Source of the DNA: Microvirga flavescens
GTDB taxonomy: Bacteria; Pseudomonadota; Alphaproteobacteria; Rhizobiales; Beijerinckiaceae
NCBI RefSeq assembly: GCF_003290125.1
Contig: NZ_QMKH01000005.1
Span: 1 to 64,000 of the forward strand
Direction: 5' to 3'
DNA: 64,000 nt
Notes under the pieces: generated by a model
Databases searched by the model: none
Told to the model about the DNA's origin: nothing
The model's input: the letters and a program-made list of their open reading frames with translations, nothing else
In this document: positions 1 through 9,193 of the stretch, in pieces
How positions within the stretch are numbered: position 1 is the stretch's first letter
Layout: each line of letters opens with the position of its first letter
Made by a program: the position numbers and the translations under genes

Positions 1-756
1 CAAGTTCGAGATCGTCGGCAACGAGCTGCGCCTCAAGGCCGGCGCCGTGCTCGACTACGAGACCGCGACCTCCCACACCATCAAGATCACCGTCACCGAC
101 AACCACGGCGCCTCCGTCACCAAGTCCGTCACCATCCATGTCGGCGATGTTGACGAGAACCGTGCGCCGACCGGCGTCACCCTCTCCCGCGATACCGTCG
201 ATGAAGGCACCACCGGCCTCATCGCCACCCTGACCGGCGTCGATCCCGACACCGGCGACACCTTCACCTACGCCCTCGCCGAGGACCTCAGCGGCAAGTT
301 CGAGATCGTCGGCAACGAGCTGCGCCTCAAGGCCGGCGCCGTGCTCGATTACGAGACCGCCACCTCCCACACCATCAAGATCACCGTCACCGACAACCAC
401 GGCGCCTCCGTCACCAAGTCCGTCACCATCCATGTCGGCGACGTCGATGAGAACCGCGCCCCGATTGGCGTCACCCTCTCCCGCGACACCGTCGATGAAG
501 GCACCACCGGCCTCATCGCCACCCTGACCGGCGTCGATCCCGATACCGGCGACACCTTCACCTACGCCCTCGCCGAGGATCCCAGCGGCAAGTTCGAGAT
601 CGTCGGCAACGAGCTGCGCCTCAAGGCCGGCGCCGTGCTCGATTACGAGACCGCCACCTCCCACACCATCAAGATCACCGTCACCGACAACCACGGCGCC
701 TCCGTCACCAAGTCCGTCACCATCCACGTCGGCGACGTTGACGAGAACCGTGCGCC
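1..756 (+). repeat. Near-identical 294-bp coding tandem repeats, copies 1-3
   Basis: The string beginning caagttcgag recurs at 1, 295 and 589, giving an exact 294-bp period (98 codons). Copies differ mainly at third codon positions, for example gac/gat in the LDYE codons. Identity stops at about 756, where a divergent cadherin repeat begins. More copies probably lie to the left of the window. Confidence 0.93.
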
Positions 757-2425
757 AGCGAACGTGACGCTGAACGGAACAACCAGTGCAACGATCAACG
801 AAAATTCCGATCACAACACGTTCATCGGCGTCCTGAGCGCCACGGATGCGGATGGCGACACGCTGACCTATGCCTTTGCCCCAGGCGGCGATGCTGGCGG
901 CCTTTTCGTCATCGACAACAAAACCAAGCAGATCAAGCTCGCCCCGGGGGCCGTGGTCGATTATGAGGCGCTTCCCGACGGAGAGAAGTATTTCACGCTC
1001 AGGATCATCGCGTCGGACGGCAAGGGCGGCGTGAGCGCACCGCAGACCATTACGATCGGCATTCGCGACGTCAACGAAGTTCCGACCGTTTCCGTCACTG
1101 GAACAGGGCCCGCGGGAGAACTCGTTGTCAATGAAAACGCAGCCAACGGTACGGTCGTCGGAAATCTGAGCGTATTCGATCCGGATGGGGACGCCGTCAC
1201 CTATGCACTTATCGACAACGCGGGCGGTCGCTTCAAGATCGTCGGCACACAGATCCGCGTAGCGAATGGCAGTCTCCTCGACTATGAGGCCGCCGATGGC
1301 ATGTCGCACGACATCACCATCATGGCCGTCGATGCGAAGGGCGCCATTCAGATCAAGACGGTCACGATCTCGGTCAGAGATATTGCCGAGAACCGTGCCC
1401 CGACCGGCGTCACCCTCTCCCGCGATACCGTCGATGAAGGCATCACCGGCCTCATCGCCACCCTGACCGGCGTCGATCCCGACACCGGCGACACCTTCAC
1501 CTATGCCCTCGCCGAGGATCTCAGCGGCAAGTTCGAGATCGTCGGCAACGAGCTGCGCCTCAAGGCCGGTGCCGTGCTCGATTACGAGACCGCCACCTCC
1601 CACACCATCAAGATCACCGTCACCGACAATCACGGCGCCTCCGTCACCCAAAACGTCACGATCACCCTGAAGGAGGTTGACGAGAGCGTCCCGAACGAGG
1701 CGCCCAGCGACATCTCGCTCTCGCGCCTGAGCATCAAGGAACTTTCCGCGACAGGCGCGGAAGTGGGAACGTTGTCCGCAACAGATACTCCCGGCGACAC
1801 GTTCTTCTACACGCTGCTCGACGATGCAGGTGGTCGCTTTGCCTTGAAGGGCGACAAGATCGTCGTGAAGAACGGCGTCAAGCTGGACTACGAGCAGGCG
1901 CGCTTTCATGAAATCAGGGTCAAGGTCACAGACCAGGGCAATCTGAGTGTCGAAAAGACGCTCAAGATCGACGTGTCCGACATGTCGCCCGAGTTCACCC
2001 TCGGTACGGGCGACAACGATGTGATCATCGGCGGCGCCGGAAAGGACACCCTCGGAGGCGGCCTTGGGAACGACATTCTCACCGGAGGCGCGGGCAAGGA
2101 CGCCTTCGTGTTCGATACAAGACCGAACAAGAAGACGAATTTCGATACGATCACGGATTATGACGTGAAGAGCGACAGTATCTATCTCGACAATGCGATC
2201 TTCACGAAACTCGGCAAGGGCACCCTGGCCAAGCCGGGCAAGCTGAAGCCCGATTACTTCACCATCGGCAGCAAGGCGCAGGACAAGAACGACTACCTCA
2301 TCTTCAACGCCAAGAAGGGCATTCTCTATTACGATGCCGACGGCTCGGGCCCGGGCAAGGCTGTCGAGATCGCCACGCTGAAGAAGGGACTGAAGATGAC
2401 CGCCGGCGAGTTCTTCGTCATCTGA
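1..2425 (+). CDS. Cadherin-repeat RTX exoprotein (5' truncated)
   Basis: Large secreted adhesin-like or matrix protein; the frame is open at the left edge, so the start lies outside the window. The visible part (about 807 residues) is a chain of roughly 98-105 residue cadherin-like repeats with LDYE and DxDxGD calcium-type motifs. Three repeats at the left and a fourth at about 1388-1649 are nearly identical; the two between (about 757-1387) and the last one are divergent. Near 2000-2110 come RTX nonapeptides (GGAGKD, GGGLGND types), then a C-terminal module ending FFVI, shared with three other proteins in this window. Known biology: such proteins leave by a type I (ABC/MFP/TolC) secretion system and fold on calcium outside the cell. 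No exporter gene is present here. Its exact role (adhesion, biofilm matrix) is inference. Confidence 0.9.
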   Translation, partial: KFEIVGNELRLKAGAVLDYETATSHTIKITVTDNHGASVTKSVTIHVGDVDENRAPTGVTLSRDTVDEGTTGLIATLTGVDPDTGDTFTYALAEDLSGKFEIVGNELRLKAGAVLDYETATSHTIKITVTDNHGASVTKSVTIHVGDVDENRAPIGVTLSRDTVDEGTTGLIATLTGVDPDTGDTFTYALAEDPSGKFEIVGNELRLKAGAVLDYETATSHTIKITVTDNHGASVTKSVTIHVGDVDENRAPANVTLNGTTSATINENSDHNTFIGVLSATDADGDTLTYAFAPGGDAGGLFVIDNKTKQIKLAPGAVVDYEALPDGEKYFTLRIIASDGKGGVSAPQTITIGIRDVNEVPTVSVTGTGPAGELVVNENAANGTVVGNLSVFDPDGDAVTYALIDNAGGRFKIVGTQIRVANGSLLDYEAADGMSHDITIMAVDAKGAIQIKTVTISVRDIAENRAPTGVTLSRDTVDEGITGLIATLTGVDPDTGDTFTYALAEDLSGKFEIVGNELRLKAGAVLDYETATSHTIKITVTDNHGASVTQNVTITLKEVDESVPNEAPSDISLSRLSIKELSATGAEVGTLSATDTPGDTFFYTLLDDAGGRFALKGDKIVVKNGVKLDYEQARFHEIRVKVTDQGNLSVEKTLKIDVSDMSPEFTLGTGDNDVIIGGAGKDTLGGGLGNDILTGGAGKDAFVFDTRPNKKTNFDTITDYDVKSDSIYLDNAIFTKLGKGTLAKPGKLKPDYFTIGSKAQDKNDYLIFNAKKGILYYDADGSGPGKAVEIATLKKGLKMTAGEFFVI
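1388..1649 (+). repeat. Displaced copy 4 of the 294-bp cadherin repeat
   Basis: Almost the same sequence as copies 1-3, but separated from them by about 630 bp of divergent repeats. It carries one clear replacement (Thr to Ile in the DEG-TTG block). The separation suggests gene conversion or a block duplication rather than simple tandem slippage. Confidence 0.88.
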
Positions 2426-2549
2426 CGGCTGCTTTTGCCCTCGCCTCCCCTTTCGCAACCCTTCGGATCGCGACATCGAGCGTTCCGGGGGGTAGGCGAA
2501 GGCGACTTCTGGCGGTATGAGCCAAGCCAGCAGGTAGGAGAGCGCGCGC

Positions 2550-3827
2550 ATGAACATTCTTCTCATCGGTTCCGGCGGCCGCGAGCACGCCTTGGCCTGG
2601 AGCCTTTCGGCGAGCCCCCTCTGCGACAAGCTTTTCATCGCCCCCGGCAATCCCGGCACGGCGCAGCTTGGGGAGAACGTTCCCCTCGATGTGACGGACC
2701 ATGCAGCCGTCGTCGCCTTCTGCCGCGCCCATGCCATCGGCCTCGTGATGGTCGGACCGGAGGCTCCGTTGGTCGCGGGGCTCGTGGACGACCTGCAAGC
2801 GGCGAGCATCAAGGCGTTCGGGCCCAGCAAAGCCGCTGCACAGCTCGAAGGCTCGAAAGCCTTCACCAAGGACCTGTGCGCGGAATTTAGCATTCCCACC
2901 GCCGCCTACCGCCGCTTTACGGAACCGGGAACGGCGAAGACCTATATCCACCAATCCGGCGCGCCCATCGTCATCAAGGCCGACGGCCTTGCCGCGGGCA
3001 AGGGCGTCGTGGTCGCCATGACATTGGCGGAGGCGGAAGAGGCCATCGACATGATGTTCGGCGGCGGCCTCGGCGAGGCGGGCGCGGAAGTGGTGATCGA
3101 AGCCTTTCTCGAAGGCGAGGAAGCCAGCTTCTTCGCTTTGTGCGATGGCACGACGGCCATCCCCTTCGGCACCGCGCAGGACCACAAGCGCGTCTTCGAC
3201 GGCGATAAGGGGCCGAACACGGGCGGCATGGGCGCCTATTCGCCTGCAGCCGTGCTGACGTCCGAACTCCAGGACCGCGTGATGCGCGAGATCATCGCGC
3301 CGACGCTCGCGGGCATGCGGGCGCGCGGCACGCCCTATACGGGCATTCTCTATGCCGGTCTGATGCTGACGAAGGACGGGCCGCAGCTCATCGAATACAA
3401 CGCGCGCTTCGGCGATCCGGAAACGCAGGTGCTGCTGCCGCGCCTCAAGTCCGATCTCGTGACGGCGCTCATTGCCGCCTGCGACGGCGTTCTGAACACG
3501 ATCTCGCTGCGCTGGTCGGACGACACGGCGCTGACCGTCGTGATGGCAGCCAAGGGCTATCCCGGCGCTGTCGAGAAAGGCACGGAAATTCGCGGTATCG
3601 CGGATGCGCAAGCCTTGCCGGACGTACTCGTCTTCCACGCGGGCACGAAGCAGGACGGCGAGCGCATTCTCGCCAATGGTGGCCGCGTTCTCAACGTCAC
3701 CGCGCTCGGGCGGAATGTCGCCGAGGCGCAACGGCGCGCCTACGAGGCGGTTGAAAAGATCGATTGGCCCGAGGGTTTCTGCCGATCCGACATCGGTTGG
3801 CGGGCGATCGAACGCGAGCGGGGCTGA
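2550..3827 (+). CDS. purD: Phosphoribosylamine--glycine ligase
   Basis: Second step of de novo purine synthesis: joins glycine to 5-phosphoribosylamine using ATP, in the cytoplasm. At 425 aa it has the normal length for a stand-alone PurD. The N-terminal dinucleotide-like start ([11 protein letters not shown]) is followed by the ATP-grasp region, with GPEAPL, the [11 protein letters not shown] loop, the GGMGAYSP motif and the [10 protein letters not shown] metal/phosphate site near residue 290. The ATG at 2550 follows a gtaggag ribosome-binding sequence. The gene stands alone between two unrelated genes and looks complete. No PurH or PurN is nearby. Confidence 0.97.
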   Translation: MNILLIGSGGREHALAWSLSASPLCDKLFIAPGNPGTAQLGENVPLDVTDHAAVVAFCRAHAIGLVMVGPEAPLVAGLVDDLQAASIKAFGPSKAAAQLEGSKAFTKDLCAEFSIPTAAYRRFTEPGTAKTYIHQSGAPIVIKADGLAAGKGVVVAMTLAEAEEAIDMMFGGGLGEAGAEVVIEAFLEGEEASFFALCDGTTAIPFGTAQDHKRVFDGDKGPNTGGMGAYSPAAVLTSELQDRVMREIIAPTLAGMRARGTPYTGILYAGLMLTKDGPQLIEYNARFGDPETQVLLPRLKSDLVTALIAACDGVLNTISLRWSDDTALTVVMAAKGYPGAVEKGTEIRGIADAQALPDVLVFHAGTKQDGERILANGGRVLNVTALGRNVAEAQRRAYEAVEKIDWPEGFCRSDIGWRAIERERG

Positions 3828-3873
3828 CAACGCGGGCGATTGCCTTATTTCCCAATGGGAGAGAGGGCAGCCG

Positions 3874-4794
3874 ATGAACGACGATCTTTTCCCCGATTTC
3901 GAATCCCATTGGATCGACGCAGAGGTCGGGCGCATCTTCGTGCGCTCGAAAGGAAATGGACCACCGCTCGTACTGTTGCACGGTTTTCCCGAAACGCATG
4001 TGATGTGGCATCACCTCGCACCGGCGCTTGCGGAGACCCACAGCGTCGTCTGCATGGATCTGCGCGGTTACGGATGGTCCTCCGCGCCGAGGGGCGATGC
4101 GGCCCATGAGACTTATTCGAAGCGCGCGATGGGGCGCGATGTCATTACCGTCATGGAAGCGCTCGGCCATGTCCGGTTCGCGATAGCAGGGCATGATCGC
4201 GGCGCGCGCGTTGCCTACAGGCTTGCTCTCGATCATCCCGGGCGCGTGGAACGCCTCTCGCTTCTGGACATTCTGCCAACCTCCTACATGTGGGCGCAGA
4301 TGAAAGCGGGAAAGGTTCCGGCGACACACTGGGCCTATCTTTCGGAGCCCTATCCGAAGCCGGAACAGGAAATCGGCCGCGATCCCCTGCCCTATTTCGA
4401 GGGGCTTTTGAAAAGCTGGTCGGCGGCCGGGGATCTGAAGCCTTTCGATCCGCGCGCGCTCAAGTCCTATCACGAGAGCTGCAACGAGCCCTCTCGCATT
4501 CATGCCTTCTGTGAAGATTACCGCGCCGGAGCGACCCGCGACAGCGAGGCGGACGAAGCCGACCTTGCCGCGAAGAACATCATCCGGTGCCCCGTTCAGC
4601 TCATCTGGAGCGACTTCTATCTCGTCAGCGGACCTGTCGGCCACGGGCTGCACCCGCTCGACGTGTGGCGGCAGAGCTTCGCGCCGAAGATCGAAGGGGT
4701 CGGCGTCTCGTCGGGGCATTTTCTCGCGGAGGAGAACCCCGGCGCAACGCTGGAGGCCTTGAGGAACTTCCTGATAGCGAACGAGGGAGCCTGA
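3874..4794 (+). CDS. Alpha/beta hydrolase, haloacetate dehalogenase-like
   Basis: 306-aa alpha/beta-hydrolase. The nucleophile elbow reads GHDRGAR, so the nucleophile is Asp108, not Ser. Arg109 and Arg112 match the carboxylate-binding arginines of fluoroacetate dehalogenases; His152-Trp153 and Tyr216 match the halide pocket, Asp132 could be the acid and His282 is the catalytic base. The oxyanion region (HGFPE) is at 36-40. That full set supports a haloacid dehalogenase, but many relatives with this elbow are annotated only as hydrolases, so the substrate is inference. The frame is open further upstream; I chose ATG 3874 because the protein then starts right at the fold, after a gagaggg ribosome-binding stretch. 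It lies 46 bp after purD. Confidence 0.85.
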   Translation: MNDDLFPDFESHWIDAEVGRIFVRSKGNGPPLVLLHGFPETHVMWHHLAPALAETHSVVCMDLRGYGWSSAPRGDAAHETYSKRAMGRDVITVMEALGHVRFAIAGHDRGARVAYRLALDHPGRVERLSLLDILPTSYMWAQMKAGKVPATHWAYLSEPYPKPEQEIGRDPLPYFEGLLKSWSAAGDLKPFDPRALKSYHESCNEPSRIHAFCEDYRAGATRDSEADEADLAAKNIIRCPVQLIWSDFYLVSGPVGHGLHPLDVWRQSFAPKIEGVGVSSGHFLAEENPGATLEALRNFLIANEGA

Positions 4795-4813
4795 CGAGAG
4801 GTTTTCAACACCC

Positions 4814-4835
4814 GCGCGTGCGATATGACACGCGC
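4814..4835. terminator. Short inverted repeat after the hydrolase gene
   Basis: GCGCGTG at 4814-4820 pairs with CACGCGC at 4829-4835 around an 8-nt loop, 20 bp past the hydrolase stop. There is no T-run, so it is only a possible transcription end or transcript-stabilising hairpin. Confidence 0.3.
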
Positions 4836-4904
4836 CGCAACTGCAAGCCCTGATGCCTGCTCAACCATCGCTTGTGTCGAAAGCGAAACGGCCCTAAGCC
4901 GACA

Positions 4905-6599
4905 ATGCAGATATATCGTTTCTCGAAAATCAAGCACATGGCATCCCTTCCGAGCTATCAGAACTTCAGCGCATTCGCGAGCAGCGGGCACCTGACCCTG
5001 TTGAACGACGGCAATTTCCTCGCCGTCTGGACGGAGGTGAATGAGAGCCGCGTCGGCACGGTCTTCGGCCAGGTTTTCAGGCCCGACGGAACGACGCTCA
5101 AGAGCAAGTTCACCATCGCGTCGGCAGCGGAGTCCGACTTCACCGAAGTCGCTGCGGCCACTCTCACCGATGGGCGCACGATCGTGTCCTGGACGGCGAG
5201 CACCAACGACGGCCGCCTCATCCGGGGCCAGGCGCTCGACGCCAACCACAACGTGGTCGGCGACCCTCTGCCGCTTGGGCCGGTCAGCGTCGGATCGCAG
5301 GCCAACTCGCACATTTTCGCTCTCGCCGACGGCAGCTTTTCGGTTCTTTACGAGGGCACCTACGAAGGCGAGGCGCTTCGTGTCGGTTCCGTCGTTCGCG
5401 AGGTGATCGGCGGGTGGGACTATGTTGACACGTTCTATCGCGGCTTTGGCGCTGCTCCTTCGAACAGCATGGCTGTGTCGGGCAACGGCACCAGCGCCTA
5501 TTTCGAAGCGCGGCCCAACGGCTTCAATACCGGCCTCGTCGCCTATATCTGGGCCCCTGGCGTGGAGTCCCCCCCCGGCGTCGTGGTCGATGAGATTGCC
5601 GGCTTCACCAATGTCCATCCCTCCGTCGCCCCTATCGGCGCCGACACGTTCGTTGCGGCGTGGGAGGACAACGGCAATGGTGGAACGCATGTCATTCACG
5701 CACAGGTCTTCGACTCTGCGGGGGCGGCGGTCGGTGACCAGATCACGTTCAACAAGCCGGCGGGCACGCTGGAAGATACGCCGGTCATCACCGCGCTCTC
5801 GAGTGGCGGTTTCGCCATCGCGTTCAAGCTCGATGTCAGTGGCGATGACAACGTGTATGTCGCGGCCTGCGCGGCGGACGGCACGCTCATCGCCGATGTG
5901 ACGCCAGTAGGGGCATCGACCGCGGGCGATCAATGGGCTCCCTCGATCATCGCGCTCGCCGACGGTAATTACGCCGTGAGCTGGATGAACCAGGACTCGT
6001 CAGGCTTCAAGCTGATGACCCAGCTCTATGGCGTCGCGGGCAGCGTTACGCCCGATAATCCTTCGTCATCGGGTGGAGAATGGGTCGGAACCCCCGGCGA
6101 TGATTTTCACGTCGGCAGCGCGGAGGCCGACATCCTCTTCGGCGGCGCCGGAAACGACGTGCTGAAGGGCGCCGCCGGAAATGACGCCATCTTCGGCGAG
6201 GCCGGGAACGACACGCTCTATGGCGGCGATGGCCGCGATACGATGACGGGCGGCTCCGGCAAGGACATCTTCGTGTTCGACAGCGCCGTCAGCAAGAAGA
6301 ACCCGAACGTCGACAAGATCATCGACTTCAACGTGAAGGACGACTCCATCTGGCTGGAGAACGCCGTCTTCAAGGCGCTTGGAAAGAAGGGCTCCGCCGC
6401 CAAGCCCGCCAAGCTGTCGAAGGATGCGTTCTGGGTCGGCTCCAAAGCGCACGATGCGAGCGACCGGATCATCTACGACTCGAAGAAGGGCATTCTCTAT
6501 TACGATGCCGACGGCACCGGCTCCAAAGCCGCGTACCAGATCGCGACCTTCTCGAAGAAGTACCCACTCCTGACCTACAAGGACTTCTTCATCGTCTGA
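4905..6599 (+). CDS. RTX exoprotein with WxG-type repeat N-terminus
   Basis: 564-aa predicted type I secretion substrate. Residues about 20-390 carry repeats of roughly 50 residues with DG-F-V-W and G-Q-F-D motifs, as in many secreted RTX proteins of alphaproteobacteria; they may form a beta-propeller (inference). Calcium-binding RTX nonapeptides (GGAGND, GEAGND, GGDGRD, GGSGKD) lie at about 405-460. The last 100 residues are the shared module and end DFFIV. Start chosen at ATG 4905; ATG 4938 is an equally possible start and neither has a strong ribosome-binding site. No Sec signal peptide is seen, as expected for type I export. Its tail shares 33 identical bases with the first RTX gene. Confidence 0.85.
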   Translation: MQIYRFSKIKHMASLPSYQNFSAFASSGHLTLLNDGNFLAVWTEVNESRVGTVFGQVFRPDGTTLKSKFTIASAAESDFTEVAAATLTDGRTIVSWTASTNDGRLIRGQALDANHNVVGDPLPLGPVSVGSQANSHIFALADGSFSVLYEGTYEGEALRVGSVVREVIGGWDYVDTFYRGFGAAPSNSMAVSGNGTSAYFEARPNGFNTGLVAYIWAPGVESPPGVVVDEIAGFTNVHPSVAPIGADTFVAAWEDNGNGGTHVIHAQVFDSAGAAVGDQITFNKPAGTLEDTPVITALSSGGFAIAFKLDVSGDDNVYVAACAADGTLIADVTPVGASTAGDQWAPSIIALADGNYAVSWMNQDSSGFKLMTQLYGVAGSVTPDNPSSSGGEWVGTPGDDFHVGSAEADILFGGAGNDVLKGAAGNDAIFGEAGNDTLYGGDGRDTMTGGSGKDIFVFDSAVSKKNPNVDKIIDFNVKDDSIWLENAVFKALGKKGSAAKPAKLSKDAFWVGSKAHDASDRIIYDSKKGILYYDADGTGSKAAYQIATFSKKYPLLTYKDFFIV

Positions 6600-6638
6600 C
6601 GGCAGTAGCGCGCCGCGCAAATCTCGCGGCGCTGCCGA

Positions 6639-7100
6639 TCACCGCCTGTCTTCGAAAAAGCCCTTCAGTAGCCCCGCCGCTTCGCTCTCCCGAATCCCGC
6701 CATAGGTCTCCGGTGCGTGGTGGCAGGTCGGCTGCTGGAAGAAGCGCACGCCGTTTTCCACCGCCCCGCCCTTGGGATCGTAGGCCGCGAAGTAGACCCG
6801 GCGGATGCGGGCGAACGAGATTGCCGCCGCGCACATGGTGCAGGGCTCCAGCGTCACATAGAGGTCGCAGCTGGTCAGCCGCTCGTCCGAAAGCGCCTCG
6901 CAGGCGCGGCGGATGGCGAGCATTTCCGCATGGGCCGACGGATCGTTGAGCTCGCGCGGGCGGTTGCCGTCAGCAGCGATGAGGACGCCATCCTTCACGA
7001 TGACCGCCCCCACCGGCACCTCCCCGCGCGCGGCTGCGGCGCGGGCCTCGTCGAAGGCGGCCGCCATCGGATCGAACTTGGTGGGACCGGCGTTATGCAT
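6639..7100 (-). CDS. tadA: tRNA-specific adenosine deaminase
   Basis: Converts adenosine 34 to inosine in the tRNA-Arg anticodon. The 153-aa protein has the zinc/proton-shuttle motif HAE (His57, Glu59) and the PCTMC zinc cysteines Cys87 and Cys90. The following ISFARIRRV-DPKGGA pattern is typical of TadA rather than of guanine or cytidine deaminases. It is transcribed away from the pseudouridine synthase gene, with only 40 bp between the start codons, so the two promoters must overlap. ATG 7100 is the first start; ATG 7067 is an alternative that would remove 11 residues. Confidence 0.92.
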   Translation of the reverse strand: MHNAGPTKFDPMAAAFDEARAAAARGEVPVGAVIVKDGVLIAADGNRPRELNDPSAHAEMLAIRRACEALSDERLTSCDLYVTLEPCTMCAAAISFARIRRVYFAAYDPKGGAVENGVRFFQQPTCHHAPETYGGIRESEAAGLLKGFFEDRR

Positions 7101-7140
7101 GGGCCTCGCTTCTGTTGCTTTCCTCTGCTATCAGGCCTGC

Positions 7141-9183
7141 ATGACCGACAGCAATGACAATGATCGCAAGGGTCGTTCTCCGGGACGCTCCGACCGCAGC
7201 CGCACCTCCGGCGACAAGCCCTTCCGCAAGCCCCGCGAAGGCGGCGATAAGCCCTTCCGCGCGCGTGGAGGGGACGAGCGCCCCCGCAAGCCGCGTGAGG
7301 GCGGGGATAAGCCTTTCCGCAGCCGCGATAATGACGAGCGGCCCCGCCGCCCCCGTGAAGGCGGCGACAAGCCGTTCCACACACGGGGAGGCGATGACCG
7401 CCCGCGCAAGCCGCGCGAGGGAAGTGACAGCAAGCCCTGGGTCAAGCGCGAAGAGGGCGAGCGCAGCTTCCGCCCGCGCCGGGAGGACGGGGACCGTCCC
7501 TTCCGTGGTCGTGGCGGCGAGGAGCGCCCGCGCCGTTTCGACCGCAACCGGGAAGACCGCCCGCACCGCGCCCGTGAGGAGCATGTGGAGGTTCAAGTCG
7601 CGCCGCAGGAGCCCGTCGAGGAGCGGATCGCCAAGGTCATCGCTCGCGCGGGCGTCGCCTCGCGCCGGGATGCGGAGGCACTGATCGCGGAAGGCCGTGT
7701 GACCCTCAACGGCGAGGTTCTCACCTCCCCTGCCATCAACGTGACGCTTGCCGACAAGATCACCGTCGACGGCGAGCCGCTGCCGATGAAGGAGCGCACC
7801 CGCCTGTGGCTGTTCCACAAGCCGCGCGGCCTCGTGACCACCGCCCGCGACCCGGAAGGCCGCCCGACCGTGTTCGACAGCCTGCCGGAGGACATGCCGC
7901 GCGTGGTGGCCGTCGGTCGGCTCGACATCAACACCGAGGGGCTTTTGCTTCTCACCAACGATGGCGGCCTTGCCCGTGTCATCGCCCATCCCGACACCGG
8001 GTGGCTGCGCCGTTACAAGGTGCGCGCGCATGGCGACGTGACCCAGGCCGATCTCGACCGCCTGCGCGACGGCGTGACCGTTGACGACATGGAATACGGC
8101 CCCGTTGATGCTCGCCTCGACCGGGTGCAGGGCGACAACGTGTGGATCACCCTCGGCCTGCGCGAGGGCAAGAACCGCGAAGTGAAGCGGATTCTCGAGC
8201 ATCTCGGCCTGCAGGTGAACCGCCTGATCCGCCTCTCCTTCGGCCCGTTCCAGCTCGGCGATCTGGAGGACGGCCTTGTCGAAGAGGTGAAGACCAAGGT
8301 GCTGAGGGACCAGCTCGGCGCGGCGCTCGCCGCTGAGGCGGGGGTCGATTTCGAAAGCCCCGTGCGCGAGCCCATCGCCCCCTTCGGCTCGCCGAAGAAG
8401 GCGGAACACCGGGAGCGCGCAGAGCGCGGAGGCCGCTTCGAACGTGACGACCGTCATGCGGATCGTCCGCGCCGCCGTGATGAAGGCGAGCGCCCGTTCC
8501 GTGGCCGTGGCCGCGATGAAGAGGCCCCCGAGACGGACCGCAAACGTCCTTCCCGCCTTGAGCCGAAGACGAGCATTTGGCGCGCGGACGAAGAGGAAGC
8601 TCCGCGCAAGAAGATGCCGCGCCGTGGCGCAGACCCGAAGGAGGCCCGCGCGGCCACCGCCGAGCGCAAGCGCGAACGGGTCGGGGCCATCCAGTCGGAA
8701 GGCCGCAAGGTCATGGTGGAGCGGCTTGTAAGCTCGCCGAAGGACGAGGCCCCCGCCCGTGAACCGCGCCGCTCTGGCCGTTTTACGCCGGGAGGCGAGG
8801 ATCGTCCCCGTCGCCGCGAGGAACGGGGCGAAGCGCCGCGCCGCAGCCGCGAGGAAGGCTTCAGCCGTCCGCGTCGCGACGAGGAGCGCCCGCGCCGTCC
8901 GGCTGGCGAACGTCCCTTCCGCGCCCGTGGCGATGAGGAACGCCCGCGCAAGCCCCGTCCCGAGGGTGATCGTCCCTTCCGCAGCCGAGATGGCGACAAG
9001 CCGTTCCGTGGCCGTGGCGATGACGAGCGTCCGCGTCGCGGCCCGCCCCGTGGCGGTGACCGGCCCTCGCGCGGCAGCCCCGGCGGCGGTGGCCGTGGCG
9101 GCTTCAAGGGCGGTCCGCGCGGCGGTTCTGGAGGCGGCTTCAAGGGCGGCCCGAAGGGTGGCCCCAAAGGCCGCCGCCCGTGA
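7141..9183 (+). CDS. rRNA pseudouridine synthase with long Arg-rich tails
   Basis: RsuA/RluB-family pseudouridine synthase, probably acting on 23S rRNA. Of 680 residues only about 160-400 form the enzyme: an S4 RNA-binding domain (about 160-205), then the catalytic domain with GRLDINTEGLL (catalytic Asp262) and a late EGKNREVKRI motif. The first 155 residues are imperfect repeats of GGDKPF-R-ERPRKPRE type. The last 270 or so are similar Arg/Glu/Pro/Asp blocks ending in a Gly-Gly-Phe-Lys RGG-like tail. Start ATG 7141 matches the beginning of the charged region; the open frame extends upstream but overlaps tadA. RluB is the likeliest match; RsuA or RluE cannot be excluded. Confidence 0.9.
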   Translation: MTDSNDNDRKGRSPGRSDRSRTSGDKPFRKPREGGDKPFRARGGDERPRKPREGGDKPFRSRDNDERPRRPREGGDKPFHTRGGDDRPRKPREGSDSKPWVKREEGERSFRPRREDGDRPFRGRGGEERPRRFDRNREDRPHRAREEHVEVQVAPQEPVEERIAKVIARAGVASRRDAEALIAEGRVTLNGEVLTSPAINVTLADKITVDGEPLPMKERTRLWLFHKPRGLVTTARDPEGRPTVFDSLPEDMPRVVAVGRLDINTEGLLLLTNDGGLARVIAHPDTGWLRRYKVRAHGDVTQADLDRLRDGVTVDDMEYGPVDARLDRVQGDNVWITLGLREGKNREVKRILEHLGLQVNRLIRLSFGPFQLGDLEDGLVEEVKTKVLRDQLGAALAAEAGVDFESPVREPIAPFGSPKKAEHRERAERGGRFERDDRHADRPRRRDEGERPFRGRGRDEEAPETDRKRPSRLEPKTSIWRADEEEAPRKKMPRRGADPKEARAATAERKRERVGAIQSEGRKVMVERLVSSPKDEAPAREPRRSGRFTPGGEDRPRRREERGEAPRRSREEGFSRPRRDEERPRRPAGERPFRARGDEERPRKPRPEGDRPFRSRDGDKPFRGRGDDERPRRGPPRGGDRPSRGSPGGGGRGGFKGGPRGGSGGGFKGGPKGGPKGRRP

Positions 9184-9193
9184 GGATTGAACG

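Noticed and set aside
1..756. CRISPR or satellite origin for the 294-bp repeats
   Set aside because: They are in-frame coding repeats of a cadherin-type protein, with no spacers.
2418..3935. Long open frame antisense to purD
   Set aside because: High GC content makes such frames common; no domain is recognised in it and purD is clear.
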